Below, piece after piece: positions 1-8,812 of a DNA stretch of 64,000 bases. The position numbers were made by a program, and so were the translations under genes. The stretch is from JASJBU01 sp963797085 (lineage in GTDB: Bacteria > Pseudomonadota > Gammaproteobacteria > Chromatiales > Chromatiaceae): the NCBI GenBank assembly GCA_963797085.1, contig CAWCOA010000004.1:400950-464949 (forward strand), given 5' to 3'. Positions within the stretch are counted from its first letter, which is position 1; every line of letters begins with the position of its first letter. Below the pieces are notes generated by a model that was not told where the DNA came from, searched no databases, and saw only the letters and a program-made list of their open reading frames with translations.

Positions 1-361
1 TCCGCAGTTGGACAGGTTGAAGGGTACGTCCACTGGGGTGCAGAGCAAGGGGCGCGCAAGGACGGGACCACCGCCAAGGATGGCGGAAGTGCTGTAAACG
101 CAGGAGCAGTTTCCAGTGCGGAATAGTTATTCTATTCCGAGGAGTTGCAACGCAGTGAGCGTGCCATTCAGCCCGTAGCGTGATTCACTCAGCAGGTGAG
201 TAGCCATAGAAATGTAATTTTACATTCATACAACCTGTTACTTTCAGAATGGAGCGGTCAACTGTGGTTTCTAGGCTAGCCCGTTGGCCCGCGATCCAAG
301 ACCCTTCATCAGCGCCGGGCCGCGCCCTGGAGGTGCATAACCGACACCCGGTCGGATTTGA
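1..361. other. Non-coding or partial-gene edge region
   Basis: I can assign no gene here. Two frames stay open from the window edge (one to a TAG at 124-126, one to a TAA near 96-98), so the last codons of a plus-strand gene could be present, but neither peptide is recognisable. A 7-bp perfect hairpin (GGAATAG/CTATTCC) lies at 120-138 and a short AT palindrome (TGTAA/TTACA) at about 213-226. The region after 300 lies downstream of the minus-strand acylphosphatase gene and shows no clear terminator. Confidence 0.4.
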
Positions 362-655
362 TCAGGCTATTGAAAATATGGAAAAAGACTGAAAATCCAT
401 CACTTCGCAGGCGACACCTGAAACCTGCGCATTGTCCGGTCCGTCTCGCAGCCATGCACAGAGTCCATCTACCGCGGAAGGCTCACCACAAGCGACCACT
501 TCAACCCGGCCGTCCGGTAGATTTTTTGCGTATCCTGTAACACCCCGCTGTTGAGCTTCGTAGCGTGTGGTCGCCCGATAAAATACACCCTGCACCTGAC
601 CCGCCACCAGGCAGCGGTAACAGACCGGGTGTGAATCTCGTTTCTGATTACTCAT
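362..655 (-). CDS. acyP: Acylphosphatase
   Basis: A 97-residue cytoplasmic enzyme expected to hydrolyse acyl phosphates such as carbamoyl phosphate and acetyl phosphate. The family signature is clear: VQGVFYR carries the phosphate-binding arginine, and GYAKNLPDGRVEV carries the catalytic asparagine. The length is typical of the family once a short N-terminal extension is allowed. I chose the ATG at 655 rather than the longer open frame to 763, because it overlaps the stop of the upstream efflux-adaptor gene (ATGAGTAA) and the upstream residues resemble no acylphosphatase. It is the last gene of the minus-strand run that begins with the TlpA-like gene, so translational coupling is likely. Confidence 0.9.
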   Translation of the reverse strand: MSNQKRDSHPVCYRCLVAGQVQGVFYRATTRYEAQQRGVTGYAKNLPDGRVEVVACGEPSAVDGLCAWLRDGPDNAQVSGVACEVMDFQSFSIFSIA

Positions 656-1409
656 CGATGCGCACCGTGGCAGCTTCACCAGCCCGTAACCGCCACTGCT
701 GTGGGGGAGTAAACAAAACCTCCAGCGCATAAGCAGTGCCTCCTGAACCGGCCGTAGGTTCAAAACCGACGATCGAGACCTCGCCCTCCAACCACTCGCC
801 TCTCACACCTACCTTGACCTGCTTGATATTACTTAACTCCACAGCAGCATCCGCACCCACCTGGGCAATCGCCTTCATGCGGCTCATATCGACCAGGGTA
901 GCCACAGTTTCTGACTGCAGCTGATTCACCAGTGCCTGTCCAGAATGGACATTGACGCCGATTACCAGACCATCAAAGGGGGCTTTGATGCGCCCATATT
1001 CACGCTCGATGCGGATATGGGACAATTCTGCCTCAGCCAGGCGCACCAGCGCATCCGCCTTGGCGGCATCGACCTCAGCCTGCTTGCGCTCGTGATCGGA
1101 GATCAGTGTTCTATCATACAGGTCCAGTGAACGGTCCAGCTCGCGCCGCGCCTCATCCTGCTGTAGTTTGGCGGCCGCAGCACGGGCTTCCGCCCAGGCC
1201 AGCCTGGCCGTTATCTCTCGCTGATCCAGCTCAACCAGTAAAGTGCCGCGGGTAACGGCTTGTCCTGCCGCGACATTGACTTTGTTCACTACTCCATCCA
1301 CCAAGGTGCCCAACTCCACCCGTTGCTGCCAATCGAGGATCGCCGGCAGGTCCTTTGCGAGCAGCTCGCCACTGATCACCAAGCTGCAAAAGAGTAGTAT
1401 TCGATACAT
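648..1409 (-). CDS. Efflux periplasmic adaptor (membrane fusion protein)
   Basis: A 253-residue HlyD/RND-type adaptor that would bridge an inner-membrane pump to an outer-membrane channel. It has a cleavable signal peptide of about 18 residues without a lipobox. A lipoyl-like half-motif follows (VDGVVNKVNVAAGQAV), then a helical hairpin rich in Ala, Glu and Arg at about residues 70-130, then the second lipoyl half (IKAPFDGLVIGVNVHSGQAL) and a beta-barrel region. It is shorter than typical RND adaptors (350-400 residues). Its ribosome-binding site (caggag) lies at the end of the upstream TolC-type gene. No inner-membrane pump gene is adjacent, so the transported substrate cannot be inferred. 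Confidence 0.85.
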   Translation of the reverse strand: MYRILLFCSLVISGELLAKDLPAILDWQQRVELGTLVDGVVNKVNVAAGQAVTRGTLLVELDQREITARLAWAEARAAAAKLQQDEARRELDRSLDLYDRTLISDHERKQAEVDAAKADALVRLAEAELSHIRIEREYGRIKAPFDGLVIGVNVHSGQALVNQLQSETVATLVDMSRMKAIAQVGADAAVELSNIKQVKVGVRGEWLEGEVSIVGFEPTAGSGGTAYALEVLFTPPQQWRLRAGEAATVRIDE

Positions 1410-1415
1410 GACTTA

Positions 1416-2729
1416 TTACTCCTGACTGATATTAGTTTCTGTTTGCTCTGTCGCCAGAAGCTTTCCAGCCAAGGCCTTGAGCTTAGCGCCTATCAGGCGC
1501 AGCTGAAACTCATTTTCCGCCTGCTGTAAATGCAGATCGGCAATCTGCGTCATAGCGTCCCCCAAATCCGTCGAGCGCTCGAGATCGTACAATGCTCGGC
1601 TGCGCTCCAGGTAGAGATCGCGAAAGTCACCCGTCACGATCAATTCCTGCTGACGAATCTGGAGTCGTTGCAACTCCAGCCAAAACTCCAAGACCTGCTG
1701 CCGGAGATCGAGCTCAAAGGCGGCCAATTTTGCCCGTTGCTCCCGGAGACGGGCCCGTTGCAGGGCTTTTTTTGCATCAATCCTGTTACCGGTGAACAGC
1801 GGCACCTCAACCACAACCGATGCGGTCAAGGGATTGCGACCGCCAAGATCCCGGTTATAGGTTGCCACTCCAAGCTCCCCGCGAATCAACGGATTGTCCT
1901 CGGTCTCGGCACCCCGCAGTAACTGCTCAACCGACTCCGCCTCGGCCCGTAACGCCCGCAGGCCCGGGTTGCTATCCAGCACTTGCTGAATAAGCGGCTC
2001 AAGCTCCCCGGGCTGATTAGCAGCATCGTCCACCGGCTTAGCCAGATCGGTCGGTAGATCATGGGGGCGATTCAAACTGACCGCCAGCAACGAACGGGTG
2101 ATGCGCTGCTTATTTTGACTGCCCTGCAATTTGCGCCGCGACTGCTGATAGAGATTGTCCAGCTCGAGTAGATCGATATCCGATAATTGGCCCAAACCGC
2201 TGCGCTCCCGTGCGCGGTCCAGAGAGACATATGCAATCGACATCGCCTCATTGTCGCGCGCGTATTCGAGATCCGCGAGCAGCACATCGAAGAAGCGGGC
2301 CATCACCTCAAGCTGACGCTTCTGCCTGATATCCAGTAAGTGTGAATTGCGGCTCGCCAGTTTGGCATTGGCCGCATCCAAGGCCCGTGCCGTGCGGCCG
2401 GAATCATAGAGGATTTTACTCAAACCCAATCTCGCCCAACTGTCGTTACTCGACTGGTCTACCGCGTTTACCGAGGGGTCCACGGCACTCAGTGTCGCCG
2501 TCAAGCCCAGTTCCCAATCGTCTCCAGCATCAACCCCGGCCCGCTCAGCGATAGCCAGTTCCAGGCTTGCATCGGCGAGGTCCCGATCTGGATGCGATTG
2601 ATCCGCCAAAGCCAAGGCCTGTTCAAGGGTCAGCGGTGAAGGCAGTGGTTCAGGTTCCGCCTCACAAAATGCGCCCCAGGAAACAATCGTCAACAATAAG
2701 CCCGACAACAGGGCTTGGAGCCAAATCAC
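1416..2729 (-). CDS. TolC-family outer-membrane efflux channel
   Basis: A 437-residue outer membrane factor with an N-terminal signal peptide ending near AFCEA. Two long helical repeats follow, rich in Ala, Leu, Glu and Arg, as expected for the periplasmic coiled-coil barrel of TolC-like channels. Typical features are the N-terminal LTLEQALALADQSHPD segment and the mid-protein stretch containing NPLIRGELGVATYNRD. The start is a GTG that overlaps the TGA of the upstream thioredoxin-like gene, so the two are translationally coupled. With the adaptor directly downstream it gives two of the three parts of a tripartite efflux system; the pump is missing from this window. Confidence 0.88.
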   Translation of the reverse strand: MIWLQALLSGLLLTIVSWGAFCEAEPEPLPSPLTLEQALALADQSHPDRDLADASLELAIAERAGVDAGDDWELGLTATLSAVDPSVNAVDQSSNDSWARLGLSKILYDSGRTARALDAANAKLASRNSHLLDIRQKRQLEVMARFFDVLLADLEYARDNEAMSIAYVSLDRARERSGLGQLSDIDLLELDNLYQQSRRKLQGSQNKQRITRSLLAVSLNRPHDLPTDLAKPVDDAANQPGELEPLIQQVLDSNPGLRALRAEAESVEQLLRGAETEDNPLIRGELGVATYNRDLGGRNPLTASVVVEVPLFTGNRIDAKKALQRARLREQRAKLAAFELDLRQQVLEFWLELQRLQIRQQELIVTGDFRDLYLERSRALYDLERSTDLGDAMTQIADLHLQQAENEFQLRLIGAKLKALAGKLLATEQTETNISQE

Positions 2730-3265
2730 TGCTGCCTGAGCTCCTTTTTCTTCTGCCTCTTGTAACGCGAGAAATTGGTCTTCAGGTAGTGCCCGTCTGC
2801 GACAAATTCACCCAGCCAGAGGAATTCTCGAAGATCACTGGTGGCGCCGGTGTAACGGGCAATCAGTTTGCCTTGCAGATCGAAAAAGCCAAATACCGGT
2901 GTCGCCCTGACCCGATGCTGTTTAAAAGCGAAGTCTTTCTGGGTTACGGATTGACCGGCAAAATCAGTTATCTCCACATCCCCTTCGATATCCACACTGA
3001 ATATCAGAAAATGCTCCTTGTAATATTCCTGTACCTCCGATTGATTGAGTACAGTTTTTTTCATGCGATGGCAAAAGGGGCACTCATCCATTTCAAACAT
3101 GATGAGGATGGCTTTCTTACCCTCGTCGCGAGCGGTTTCAAGCTCTTCACGAAAGTCCCCCAGAGATTGGTCGAAAAAATATTCGGTGGGGTCCCGCACA
3201 GCGCCTTGGCTGTTAAAGCCCAGCAGCAAAAGTCCGATCAATAGAACTCGTCTCAGAATGGCCAT
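2726..3265 (-). CDS. Periplasmic thioredoxin-fold protein, CPFC active site
   Basis: A 179-residue exported thioredoxin-like protein. A hydrophobic signal peptide (about residues 4-20) is followed by a thioredoxin fold with the redox motif CPFC at residues 62-65 and a likely cis-proline in VRATPVFGFFD. It resembles SoxW-like and DsbC-like reductants annotated as thioredoxin family proteins that act on periplasmic disulfides. The C-terminus is strongly basic (YKRQKKKELRQQ). It lies 9 bp downstream of the TlpA-like gene and overlaps the TolC-type gene, so the redoxins and the efflux parts are probably one transcript. The specific partner is unknown. Confidence 0.8.
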   Translation of the reverse strand: MAILRRVLLIGLLLLGFNSQGAVRDPTEYFFDQSLGDFREELETARDEGKKAILIMFEMDECPFCHRMKKTVLNQSEVQEYYKEHFLIFSVDIEGDVEITDFAGQSVTQKDFAFKQHRVRATPVFGFFDLQGKLIARYTGATSDLREFLWLGEFVADGHYLKTNFSRYKRQKKKELRQQ

Positions 3266-3274
3266 GAGTTTACG

Positions 3275-3757
3275 TCACTTCTGTTGATTATTGATGAATT
3301 CCTCAAGATCCTCCGCCGTCACTGGCCCAACCTGCCGGGCCGCCACCTCACCGGTCGGGTCAATCAGGAATGATGTGGGCAGCCCGGGAATCGCACCCAG
3401 TTCAGAACGCGCGACCGGCTTGCTCATGAGGATCGGAAAACTCAGAAACTGCTTATCGACAAACTTACGCAGGCGATCTTCATTGATGTTCTCCATGGCC
3501 ACACCAATCACCACCGCATCATCGTCCTTGTGATTGTTGTAGAATACCTCCAGTTCAGGTAATTCTTCCCGACAGGGCGGACACCAAGTAGCCCAATAAT
3601 TGACCAACACCCATTTACCCCGGTAATCGGAAAGGCGGTGAGTTTTACCATCCAGACCCGGCAGTTCAAAATCCACCGGCTCCGCCACCGCACTGAGGCT
3701 GTACACCCCCAGGCAGATAAGGAAAAAGGATCTCAGTTGCCATGGAATCGCGTTCAT
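3275..3757 (-). CDS. TlpA/ResA-family thiol-disulfide oxidoreductase
   Basis: A 160-residue exported redoxin. The signal peptide ends near AVAEP, and the mature domain carries WCPPC (cysteines 59 and 62) and the cis-proline loop GLPTSFLID, both diagnostic of the TlpA/ResA/CcmG class. Such proteins keep periplasmic cysteines reduced, often apocytochrome c or copper-site proteins. It is the first gene of the minus-strand run; the 299 bp upstream (3758-4056) separate it from a divergent gene and must hold both promoters, although I could not pick out convincing boxes. Its reduction partner (a DsbD/CcdA-like protein) is not in the window. Confidence 0.87.
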   Translation of the reverse strand: MNAIPWQLRSFFLICLGVYSLSAVAEPVDFELPGLDGKTHRLSDYRGKWVLVNYWATWCPPCREELPELEVFYNNHKDDDAVVIGVAMENINEDRLRKFVDKQFLSFPILMSKPVARSELGAIPGLPTSFLIDPTGEVAARQVGPVTAEDLEEFINNQQK

Positions 3758-4056
3758 TTAGTTCTCCAAAAACCCAGCTGTCTTGTCAGACCGACATTCT
3801 CTGGCTTAATTCATCCGGGTGCAATTACCAGAAACCACAAGATGATCCACTGGATAAGACTTCAAGCCAAGTAGTAAAAAAGGCCGCCTTGCAGCCTACC
3901 GGTCAGTAACTCGAGGCCAAACAGAGAGAATCACCCTACAATAACGAAATAAACTTGTTAAACCTATGACTCTCAAGGCTTTGACTTCAAGCAACGATAT
4001 GTTTAGGTAGTCCAGATATGGTATTAAATGACCATCAGCACCCAGCTATCCAATAG

Positions 4057-5667
4057 ATGTTGAATTTTTTCCACAAGCGCAGGTCCTCCACCCAGCATGC
4101 CGACTTTGAGTTGCCGGCACCTGATCCATTTGAAAATCCCTTGGTGGAAACTCATCCGGGTCAACTCCGCCAATGGGCCGCAGGCCTGCCGTTCGCCAAT
4201 CCGCAGCAGCTTGCCGAGGCGGTCATAATCAGTCTGTCCAGGCTCAACCGCTTTCCGGGTCAGGTCAAGAGACGCGAAGAGCTGATGGAGATCTACCTCA
4301 CCCCCAGCAACCGCCTGTTTCATGTCTCATCTGAAAAGAAAATCCCCTTCCCCATAAGAATCAAGCGGACATTGATGCGCGAGATGGCGTTCGGCTATCT
4401 GCATCTGGTCAATTCATGCTTGCGGGAAAGTCCCTCTGAAAAGCTGCGCAGGCGTTTGGCGGGTTATATCTACCTGACAACTAAATTTATTGCCCTGGAA
4501 TATCTGTCTGCCTGTGAAGAGTATGATTGCCGGCTCAGCGCGCCCAGAAAGGAGCTGATGCGGCTGTATACCCTGGCTGAGGAACTCAATATAGAGAATC
4601 TACCCCAGGACGACCCAGAGCAGCCCATCGCCAGCATCTCGCACCAGACCAAACTGATCCTGCTGCTGTCATTATTAGACCCTTGTCACCTGCAAAAAGG
4701 CGAAATCCGAATTATCTTTGATTATCTCAATCAGTTTGCGGAACTTGCCCTGTTTGTAGAACTCGACATCGAGGCCGAGGTGGGTGGGCACTATGTGATC
4801 GACAGATTGGGCGAAGTCTCCCCCTATCCATTCAACCCTGATGCCATCGAGGGATTGACGGCCTCCCGTTTCTGCCTTTTCGATATTATTCCGATCAGCC
4901 AGCGGTTGCATCAACACTTACGCATCATTGAACAACCGAATGCCATCAAGCCAACCGGACTGCAGGGATTGACCACCAAGGCGGCAGCTAATCTGCTGCG
5001 GCGAATGCTCAAATCCTGGCACATTCGTCTGCAACGGGACAGTGAACGCCATACCACCTCGGGCCAGGTAAAGTTGATCCTTGGTCTGCAGGGGGTCCAC
5101 CGCCAACTCTCAGCAAAGAATACGCCCGCAACAGCGTCTGCGGATGCTCAGCAGGAAACACTCTCGGTCACTCTCGATTCAGGAGCGGGAAGCCGTTCGA
5201 CCGCCGATTATCCGCCGATCGACTCCTGGCGATTCAACCAAAGCCGGTCCGGAGTGGCGCTGCAACTGAATCTACCCCTCGCCTATCCACCCCAGGTCGG
5301 GGAGATCGCGCTGATGGTAAAACCAGACAGCAATAAGCGCGAGGATATGAAGATCGGCATCATCCGCCGCGCCGAGTTGAAAAACGATTCACTGCTGGAG
5401 ATTGGACTGCAATTCATAAACGGGAGGATTCTCCCCCTGTCCATTCAAGCTCAGGATGTAGAAAGCGACCAGGAGCCGGACAACCTGCCCGCCCTGTATG
5501 TGGATCTCGGCAGCCTTGAAACCAGTTCCCTGCTGCTCCCAAGGGACAGGGTTGAGATCGGTAGGCACTACCGGGTGGAAGAGATGATTCCCGCACCGGT
5601 CATTTCACCCATTCATCTGTCGGAAATCACCGCGCTGTTTGAACGCTATCGGGTTACCCGCATCTAG
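4057..5667 (+). CDS. PilZ-like domain protein, probable c-di-GMP effector
   Basis: A 536-residue soluble protein with no signal peptide or membrane segment. Residues 1 to about 360 are mostly helical with no family I recognise. The last 130 residues or so look like a PilZ-type beta barrel: WRFNQSRSGVALQL resembles the D/NxSxxG strand, and IGLQFINGRILPLSIQ resembles the strand that closes the barrel. The classical RxxxR c-di-GMP motif is not obvious, so it may be a degenerate or non-binding PilZ. It is a single-gene unit, divergent from the redoxin operon. The PilZ reading is by pattern only. The many GGDEF/EAL proteins in the window make a c-di-GMP receptor plausible. Confidence 0.5.
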   Translation: MLNFFHKRRSSTQHADFELPAPDPFENPLVETHPGQLRQWAAGLPFANPQQLAEAVIISLSRLNRFPGQVKRREELMEIYLTPSNRLFHVSSEKKIPFPIRIKRTLMREMAFGYLHLVNSCLRESPSEKLRRRLAGYIYLTTKFIALEYLSACEEYDCRLSAPRKELMRLYTLAEELNIENLPQDDPEQPIASISHQTKLILLLSLLDPCHLQKGEIRIIFDYLNQFAELALFVELDIEAEVGGHYVIDRLGEVSPYPFNPDAIEGLTASRFCLFDIIPISQRLHQHLRIIEQPNAIKPTGLQGLTTKAAANLLRRMLKSWHIRLQRDSERHTTSGQVKLILGLQGVHRQLSAKNTPATASADAQQETLSVTLDSGAGSRSTADYPPIDSWRFNQSRSGVALQLNLPLAYPPQVGEIALMVKPDSNKREDMKIGIIRRAELKNDSLLEIGLQFINGRILPLSIQAQDVESDQEPDNLPALYVDLGSLETSSLLLPRDRVEIGRHYRVEEMIPAPVISPIHLSEITALFERYRVTRI

Positions 5668-5743
5668 GGCCTGTTAACACCCCATCAAATCAGCTCATCC
5701 ATGGACCGATCCATACCGTTGTGGATGTCCCCCTGCAGATTGT

Positions 5744-6913
5744 TCAGCAATTCCGCAAGACGGGATGACTGTCCTTCCAGCGCCGCCTTGTCAGGTAAGA
5801 CGAAGGGCGCCGCCTATAGACATCGATCAGTTTGATATCCCGTAGATCCCGCGCCAGGGCCCAGGACTTGTCCTCGCTGCGCAGCACCAGCCTGGCCTGC
5901 TGCATCGCGCCCAGCAGACTATCCAGATCCTCTTCCGCCAATTCAGGAACCCGCTTCGCCAACTTCTGACTACTCAGGGTCTTGCCGTCCCGCTGTGCCT
6001 CTTTGAGATATTCGAGCAGTCTGATTGACGAGAGAAAGTCACTCCCTCTGCGGTTCATTGAGACATGCCAGTCATCGCGAAATATACCCAGACAGTAGGT
6101 GAATTCAGCGCCCAACAATGTAACCAGCCAGGAGAGATAGAGCCAGATCAGGAAGATCGGCACCACCGCCATGGCGCCGTAGATGGCTTCATAGGTCGGG
6201 AAGTGGGTGACATACAGGGCAAATCCGCGTTTCGCCACTTCAAACAACAGTGCCGCCAGAACACCGCCCGCCAGGGCGTGGCGCATCGGCACACCCCGAT
6301 TGGGCACCAGGGCATAGAGCAGGGTGAAAGCCAGCGCCGAAATCAACACCGGCATGACTCCCAACAGGCGGGTACGCAACTGCACCACGGTCTCATCATC
6401 GGAAAACAGTGGTATCGAAACCAGATAGGAGGTTACACCGACACTGGCGACGATCAAAATCGGCCCCAGGGAAAGTATCGCCCAATAGACCAGAAAGGTG
6501 GCTACCGGGCTGCGCTTGTGCCGGACATTCCAGATCGCATTGAAGGCCTTGTCGATATTCCCCATCAGCAACAACGCCACCAGGATGAGGAAGATAAACC
6601 CCACCCCGGTCAGACGGGCCGCCTTGCTGCTGAAATTGCGCAGATGCTCATGCACCACTTCACCGGCTGCCGGTACAAAATTTTCAAAAATAAAATTTTC
6701 GATCTGCTGGGCCAGCAGCTCAGATGCGGGAAAAGCCGAAAAAAGCGCCAGCATCACAGTCATCAAGGGCACCAGGGACAACAGGGTGGTATAGGTCAGC
6801 GCCGCGGCATACGTTACGCCTCCATCCTTGGCAAAATGGTGCAGCAACAGTCCATTAAACTGCACAATACGCCGCAGATAGCGCCTGACCTCTGACATGA
6901 AATCCACTGTCAT
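5744..6913 (-). CDS. YihY/UPF0761 family inner-membrane protein
   Basis: A 389-residue polytopic membrane protein of the YihY (formerly mis-named ribonuclease BN) family. It shows the family start HFAKDGGVTYAAALTYTTLLSLVPL and about six hydrophobic segments up to LIWLYLSWLVTLLGAEFTYCLG, followed by a cytoplasmic C-terminal domain of about 110 residues that looks like a winged helix (LLEYLKEAQ...LLGAMQQARLV). The start at 6913 is preferred over 6955 because AAGGA lies 8-9 bases upstream. The biochemical role of the family is not settled. The gene is transcribed away from the arsC-type run, so the interval 6914-7073 holds divergent promoters. Confidence 0.88.
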   Translation of the reverse strand: MTVDFMSEVRRYLRRIVQFNGLLLHHFAKDGGVTYAAALTYTTLLSLVPLMTVMLALFSAFPASELLAQQIENFIFENFVPAAGEVVHEHLRNFSSKAARLTGVGFIFLILVALLLMGNIDKAFNAIWNVRHKRSPVATFLVYWAILSLGPILIVASVGVTSYLVSIPLFSDDETVVQLRTRLLGVMPVLISALAFTLLYALVPNRGVPMRHALAGGVLAALLFEVAKRGFALYVTHFPTYEAIYGAMAVVPIFLIWLYLSWLVTLLGAEFTYCLGIFRDDWHVSMNRRGSDFLSSIRLLEYLKEAQRDGKTLSSQKLAKRVPELAEEDLDSLLGAMQQARLVLRSEDKSWALARDLRDIKLIDVYRRRPSSYLTRRRWKDSHPVLRNC

Positions 6914-7073
6914 ACGATTTGATCCTTGCGGTAGGTAAGCTGAAAAGTATGCCACAGACCCACACCTGGCCGCTCACTGAAGACACCTCCCTGCTGGGTG
7001 TATGGCATCTAAGTCCTGGAGACCACTCGAAACAGCTGGTTACAATGCCCCATTTTCCCAGGAGAGCAAAGCC

Positions 7074-7421
7074 ATGAGCGTGGAGATCTATCACAATCCC
7101 CGTTGCAGCAAATCCCGCCAGACCCTGCAGGTCCTCAAGGACAACGGTGTCGAACCTGAAGTGGTCGAATACTTGAAGACCCCACCGGATCGCGCGACCC
7201 TGGAGAAAATCCTCGACATGCTTGGCATGCAACCCCGCGACCTGATGCGCAAGAAAGAGCAGGAGTACAAGGAACAAAATCTCTCCGACCCGGCATTGAG
7301 CCGTGACCAGCTCATCGACGCCATGCTCGCCTATCCAAAACTGATCGAGCGGCCGATCGTCATCAAAAACGGTAAGGCCGCGATTGGACGCCCACCGGAG
7401 AAAGTGCTGGAGATCATCTGA
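7074..7421 (+). CDS. arsC: ArsC-family arsenate reductase-like protein
   Basis: A 115-residue thioredoxin-fold protein of the ArsC/Spx/YffB superfamily. The N-terminal motif YHNPRCSKSRQTL carries the catalytic Cys, and the C-terminal RPIVIKNGKAAIGRPPEKVL is diagnostic of glutaredoxin-coupled arsenate reductases. The ATG at 7074 is preferred to the longer frame from 7002 because it has a good Shine-Dalgarno (AGGAG) and starts exactly at the family N-terminus. Its stop overlaps the start of the next gene by one base. No arsB, acr3 or arsR is nearby, so a housekeeping redox role is as likely as arsenic resistance. Confidence 0.9.
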   Translation: MSVEIYHNPRCSKSRQTLQVLKDNGVEPEVVEYLKTPPDRATLEKILDMLGMQPRDLMRKKEQEYKEQNLSDPALSRDQLIDAMLAYPKLIERPIVIKNGKAAIGRPPEKVLEII

Positions 7422-8020
7422 TGTCAGAAATACTGATACTGTACTACAGCCGCTATGGCGCCACCGCTGAGATGGCGCGCCAGATGGCCCGGGGAGTGGA
7501 GGAAGTGGATGGGATGTCCGCCCTATTACGCACCGTGCCGGCAGTCTCGACGGTCTGCGAAGCTACCCAGGATACGATTCCGGAGAGCGGTGCACCCTAC
7601 GCCAGCCTAGATGACCTGCGGAAGTGCAGCGGCCTGATCATGGGCAGCCCCACCCGTTTCGGCAACATGGCCGCCCCCCTCAAATATTTTCTCGATCAAA
7701 CCAGCCAGTTGTGGATGACCGGCGCTCTGATCGGCAAGCCGGCCTCGGTCTTTACCTCCACCTCGAGTCTGCACGGTGGGCAGGAAAGCACCCTGCTCGC
7801 GATGATGCTGCCATTGATGCACCACGGCATGCTGCTGCTCGGCGTTCCCTACAGCGAGACCAGATTGCTGCATACCACCAGCGGCGGCACGCCCTACGGC
7901 GCCAGCCACCTGGCGGGCCCGGAGAGCAATCTCCCGCTGAGTGACGAGGAGAAGCAGATCTGCCGCACCCAGGGCAGACGGGTCGCTGAAACCGCCAAAC
8001 AACTCTCCAGCAGCAGCTGA
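7421..8020 (+). CDS. wrbA: NAD(P)H:quinone oxidoreductase, WrbA-like flavodoxin
   Basis: A 199-residue flavodoxin-fold protein expected to bind FMN and carry out two-electron quinone reduction. The phosphate-binding loop is ILYYSRYGATAEMA at the N-terminus. The second FMN loop is MGSPTRFGNMAAPLKYFLDQ, and FTSTSSLHGGQESTLLAMM matches the WrbA signature after the third strand. Start and stop both overlap the neighbours in the TGATG arrangement, giving a coupled series arsC-type, WrbA-like, hda. This pairing of an ArsC-like protein, WrbA and Hda recurs in gammaproteobacteria by my recollection; I infer a shared transcript. Confidence 0.9.
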   Translation: MSEILILYYSRYGATAEMARQMARGVEEVDGMSALLRTVPAVSTVCEATQDTIPESGAPYASLDDLRKCSGLIMGSPTRFGNMAAPLKYFLDQTSQLWMTGALIGKPASVFTSTSSLHGGQESTLLAMMLPLMHHGMLLLGVPYSETRLLHTTSGGTPYGASHLAGPESNLPLSDEEKQICRTQGRRVAETAKQLSSSS

Positions 8021-8700
8021 TGCCCAGCCAGCTGCCCCTCGGTATCGAGCTCAAACCCAGAGTCGATTTCAGCAGCTTCATCGGCGCCCAAAATGCAGAG
8101 ATCGTCAGCCGTTTGCAGCAGCCGGAGGACCCTTTCATCTACCTCTGGGGTGAGCCGGGCTGCGGCAAGAGCCATCTGCTGCAGGCCGCCTGTCGGGAAC
8201 AGAGCCAGGCCGGACATGCTGTGGCTTATGTTCCACTGCGAGAAATCTCCGAACTGGCTCCGGGTATGCTCGACGGCCTGGAAACCATGCAGCTGGTGTG
8301 TCTCGATGATCTGGAACAGCTCACGGGCAAAGCCGACTGGGAGCTGGCCTTATTCAATCTTTTCAATCAGTTGCGTGAAAATAACGCACACCTGATTGTG
8401 GCTGCCAACGCCCCGCCTGGCCAGTTGGCCATTGACCTACCCGACCTTTCCTCGCGCCTCACCTGGGGCCCCTGTTATCACCTGACTACGCTAAATGATG
8501 CAGGGCGCATGGAATTGCTGATGTGCAGTGCGGAACAGCGCGGGCTTAAACTCTCTCCGGAGATCGCCCTCTTTCTGCTGCATCGCCTGCCCCGAGACAT
8601 CCATTCGCTGGTCAGACTGGTTGAACAGCTCGATTATGCTTCACTCGCTGCACAGCGCAAATTAACCATCCCATTCGTACGCCAGGTTCTGCAGCTCTAA
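8020..8700 (+). CDS. hda: Hda, DnaA regulatory inactivator
   Basis: A 226-residue AAA+ protein homologous to the ATPase domain of DnaA without the DNA-binding domain. In the regulatory inactivation of DnaA it works with the sliding clamp to stimulate ATP hydrolysis by DnaA after initiation. The N-terminal QLPLGI matches the clamp-binding motif position known for Hda. The Walker A is GEPGCGKSHLL (Lys50), the Walker B is LVCLDDL, and sensor and lid segments follow (RLPRDIHSLVRLVEQLDYAS). Start overlaps the preceding stop (TGATG). Length matches the family. Confidence 0.93.
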   Translation: MPSQLPLGIELKPRVDFSSFIGAQNAEIVSRLQQPEDPFIYLWGEPGCGKSHLLQAACREQSQAGHAVAYVPLREISELAPGMLDGLETMQLVCLDDLEQLTGKADWELALFNLFNQLRENNAHLIVAANAPPGQLAIDLPDLSSRLTWGPCYHLTTLNDAGRMELLMCSAEQRGLKLSPEIALFLLHRLPRDIHSLVRLVEQLDYASLAAQRKLTIPFVRQVLQL

Positions 8701-8812
8701 GCAGGAGTTGCACCGGGGTTGGTATACTCCAAAAACCCTGCAATCAGGAGAGGATAGCTCCTCCGGGCCGGCTTGCGGGTATAATTTCACAATTATCCAG
8801 CGGAAAACCATC

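Noticed and set aside
133..200. SAH-riboswitch-like start (TTCCGAGGAGTTGCAACG)
   Set aside because: The opening bases resemble the SAH riboswitch, but the partner CAGGCTCGG-type segment and a downstream ahcY-like gene are missing.
6065..6895. Plus-strand open frame of 276 residues opposite the YihY gene
   Set aside because: It is rich in Gln and His, as expected from the complement of membrane-protein codons, and shows no domain.
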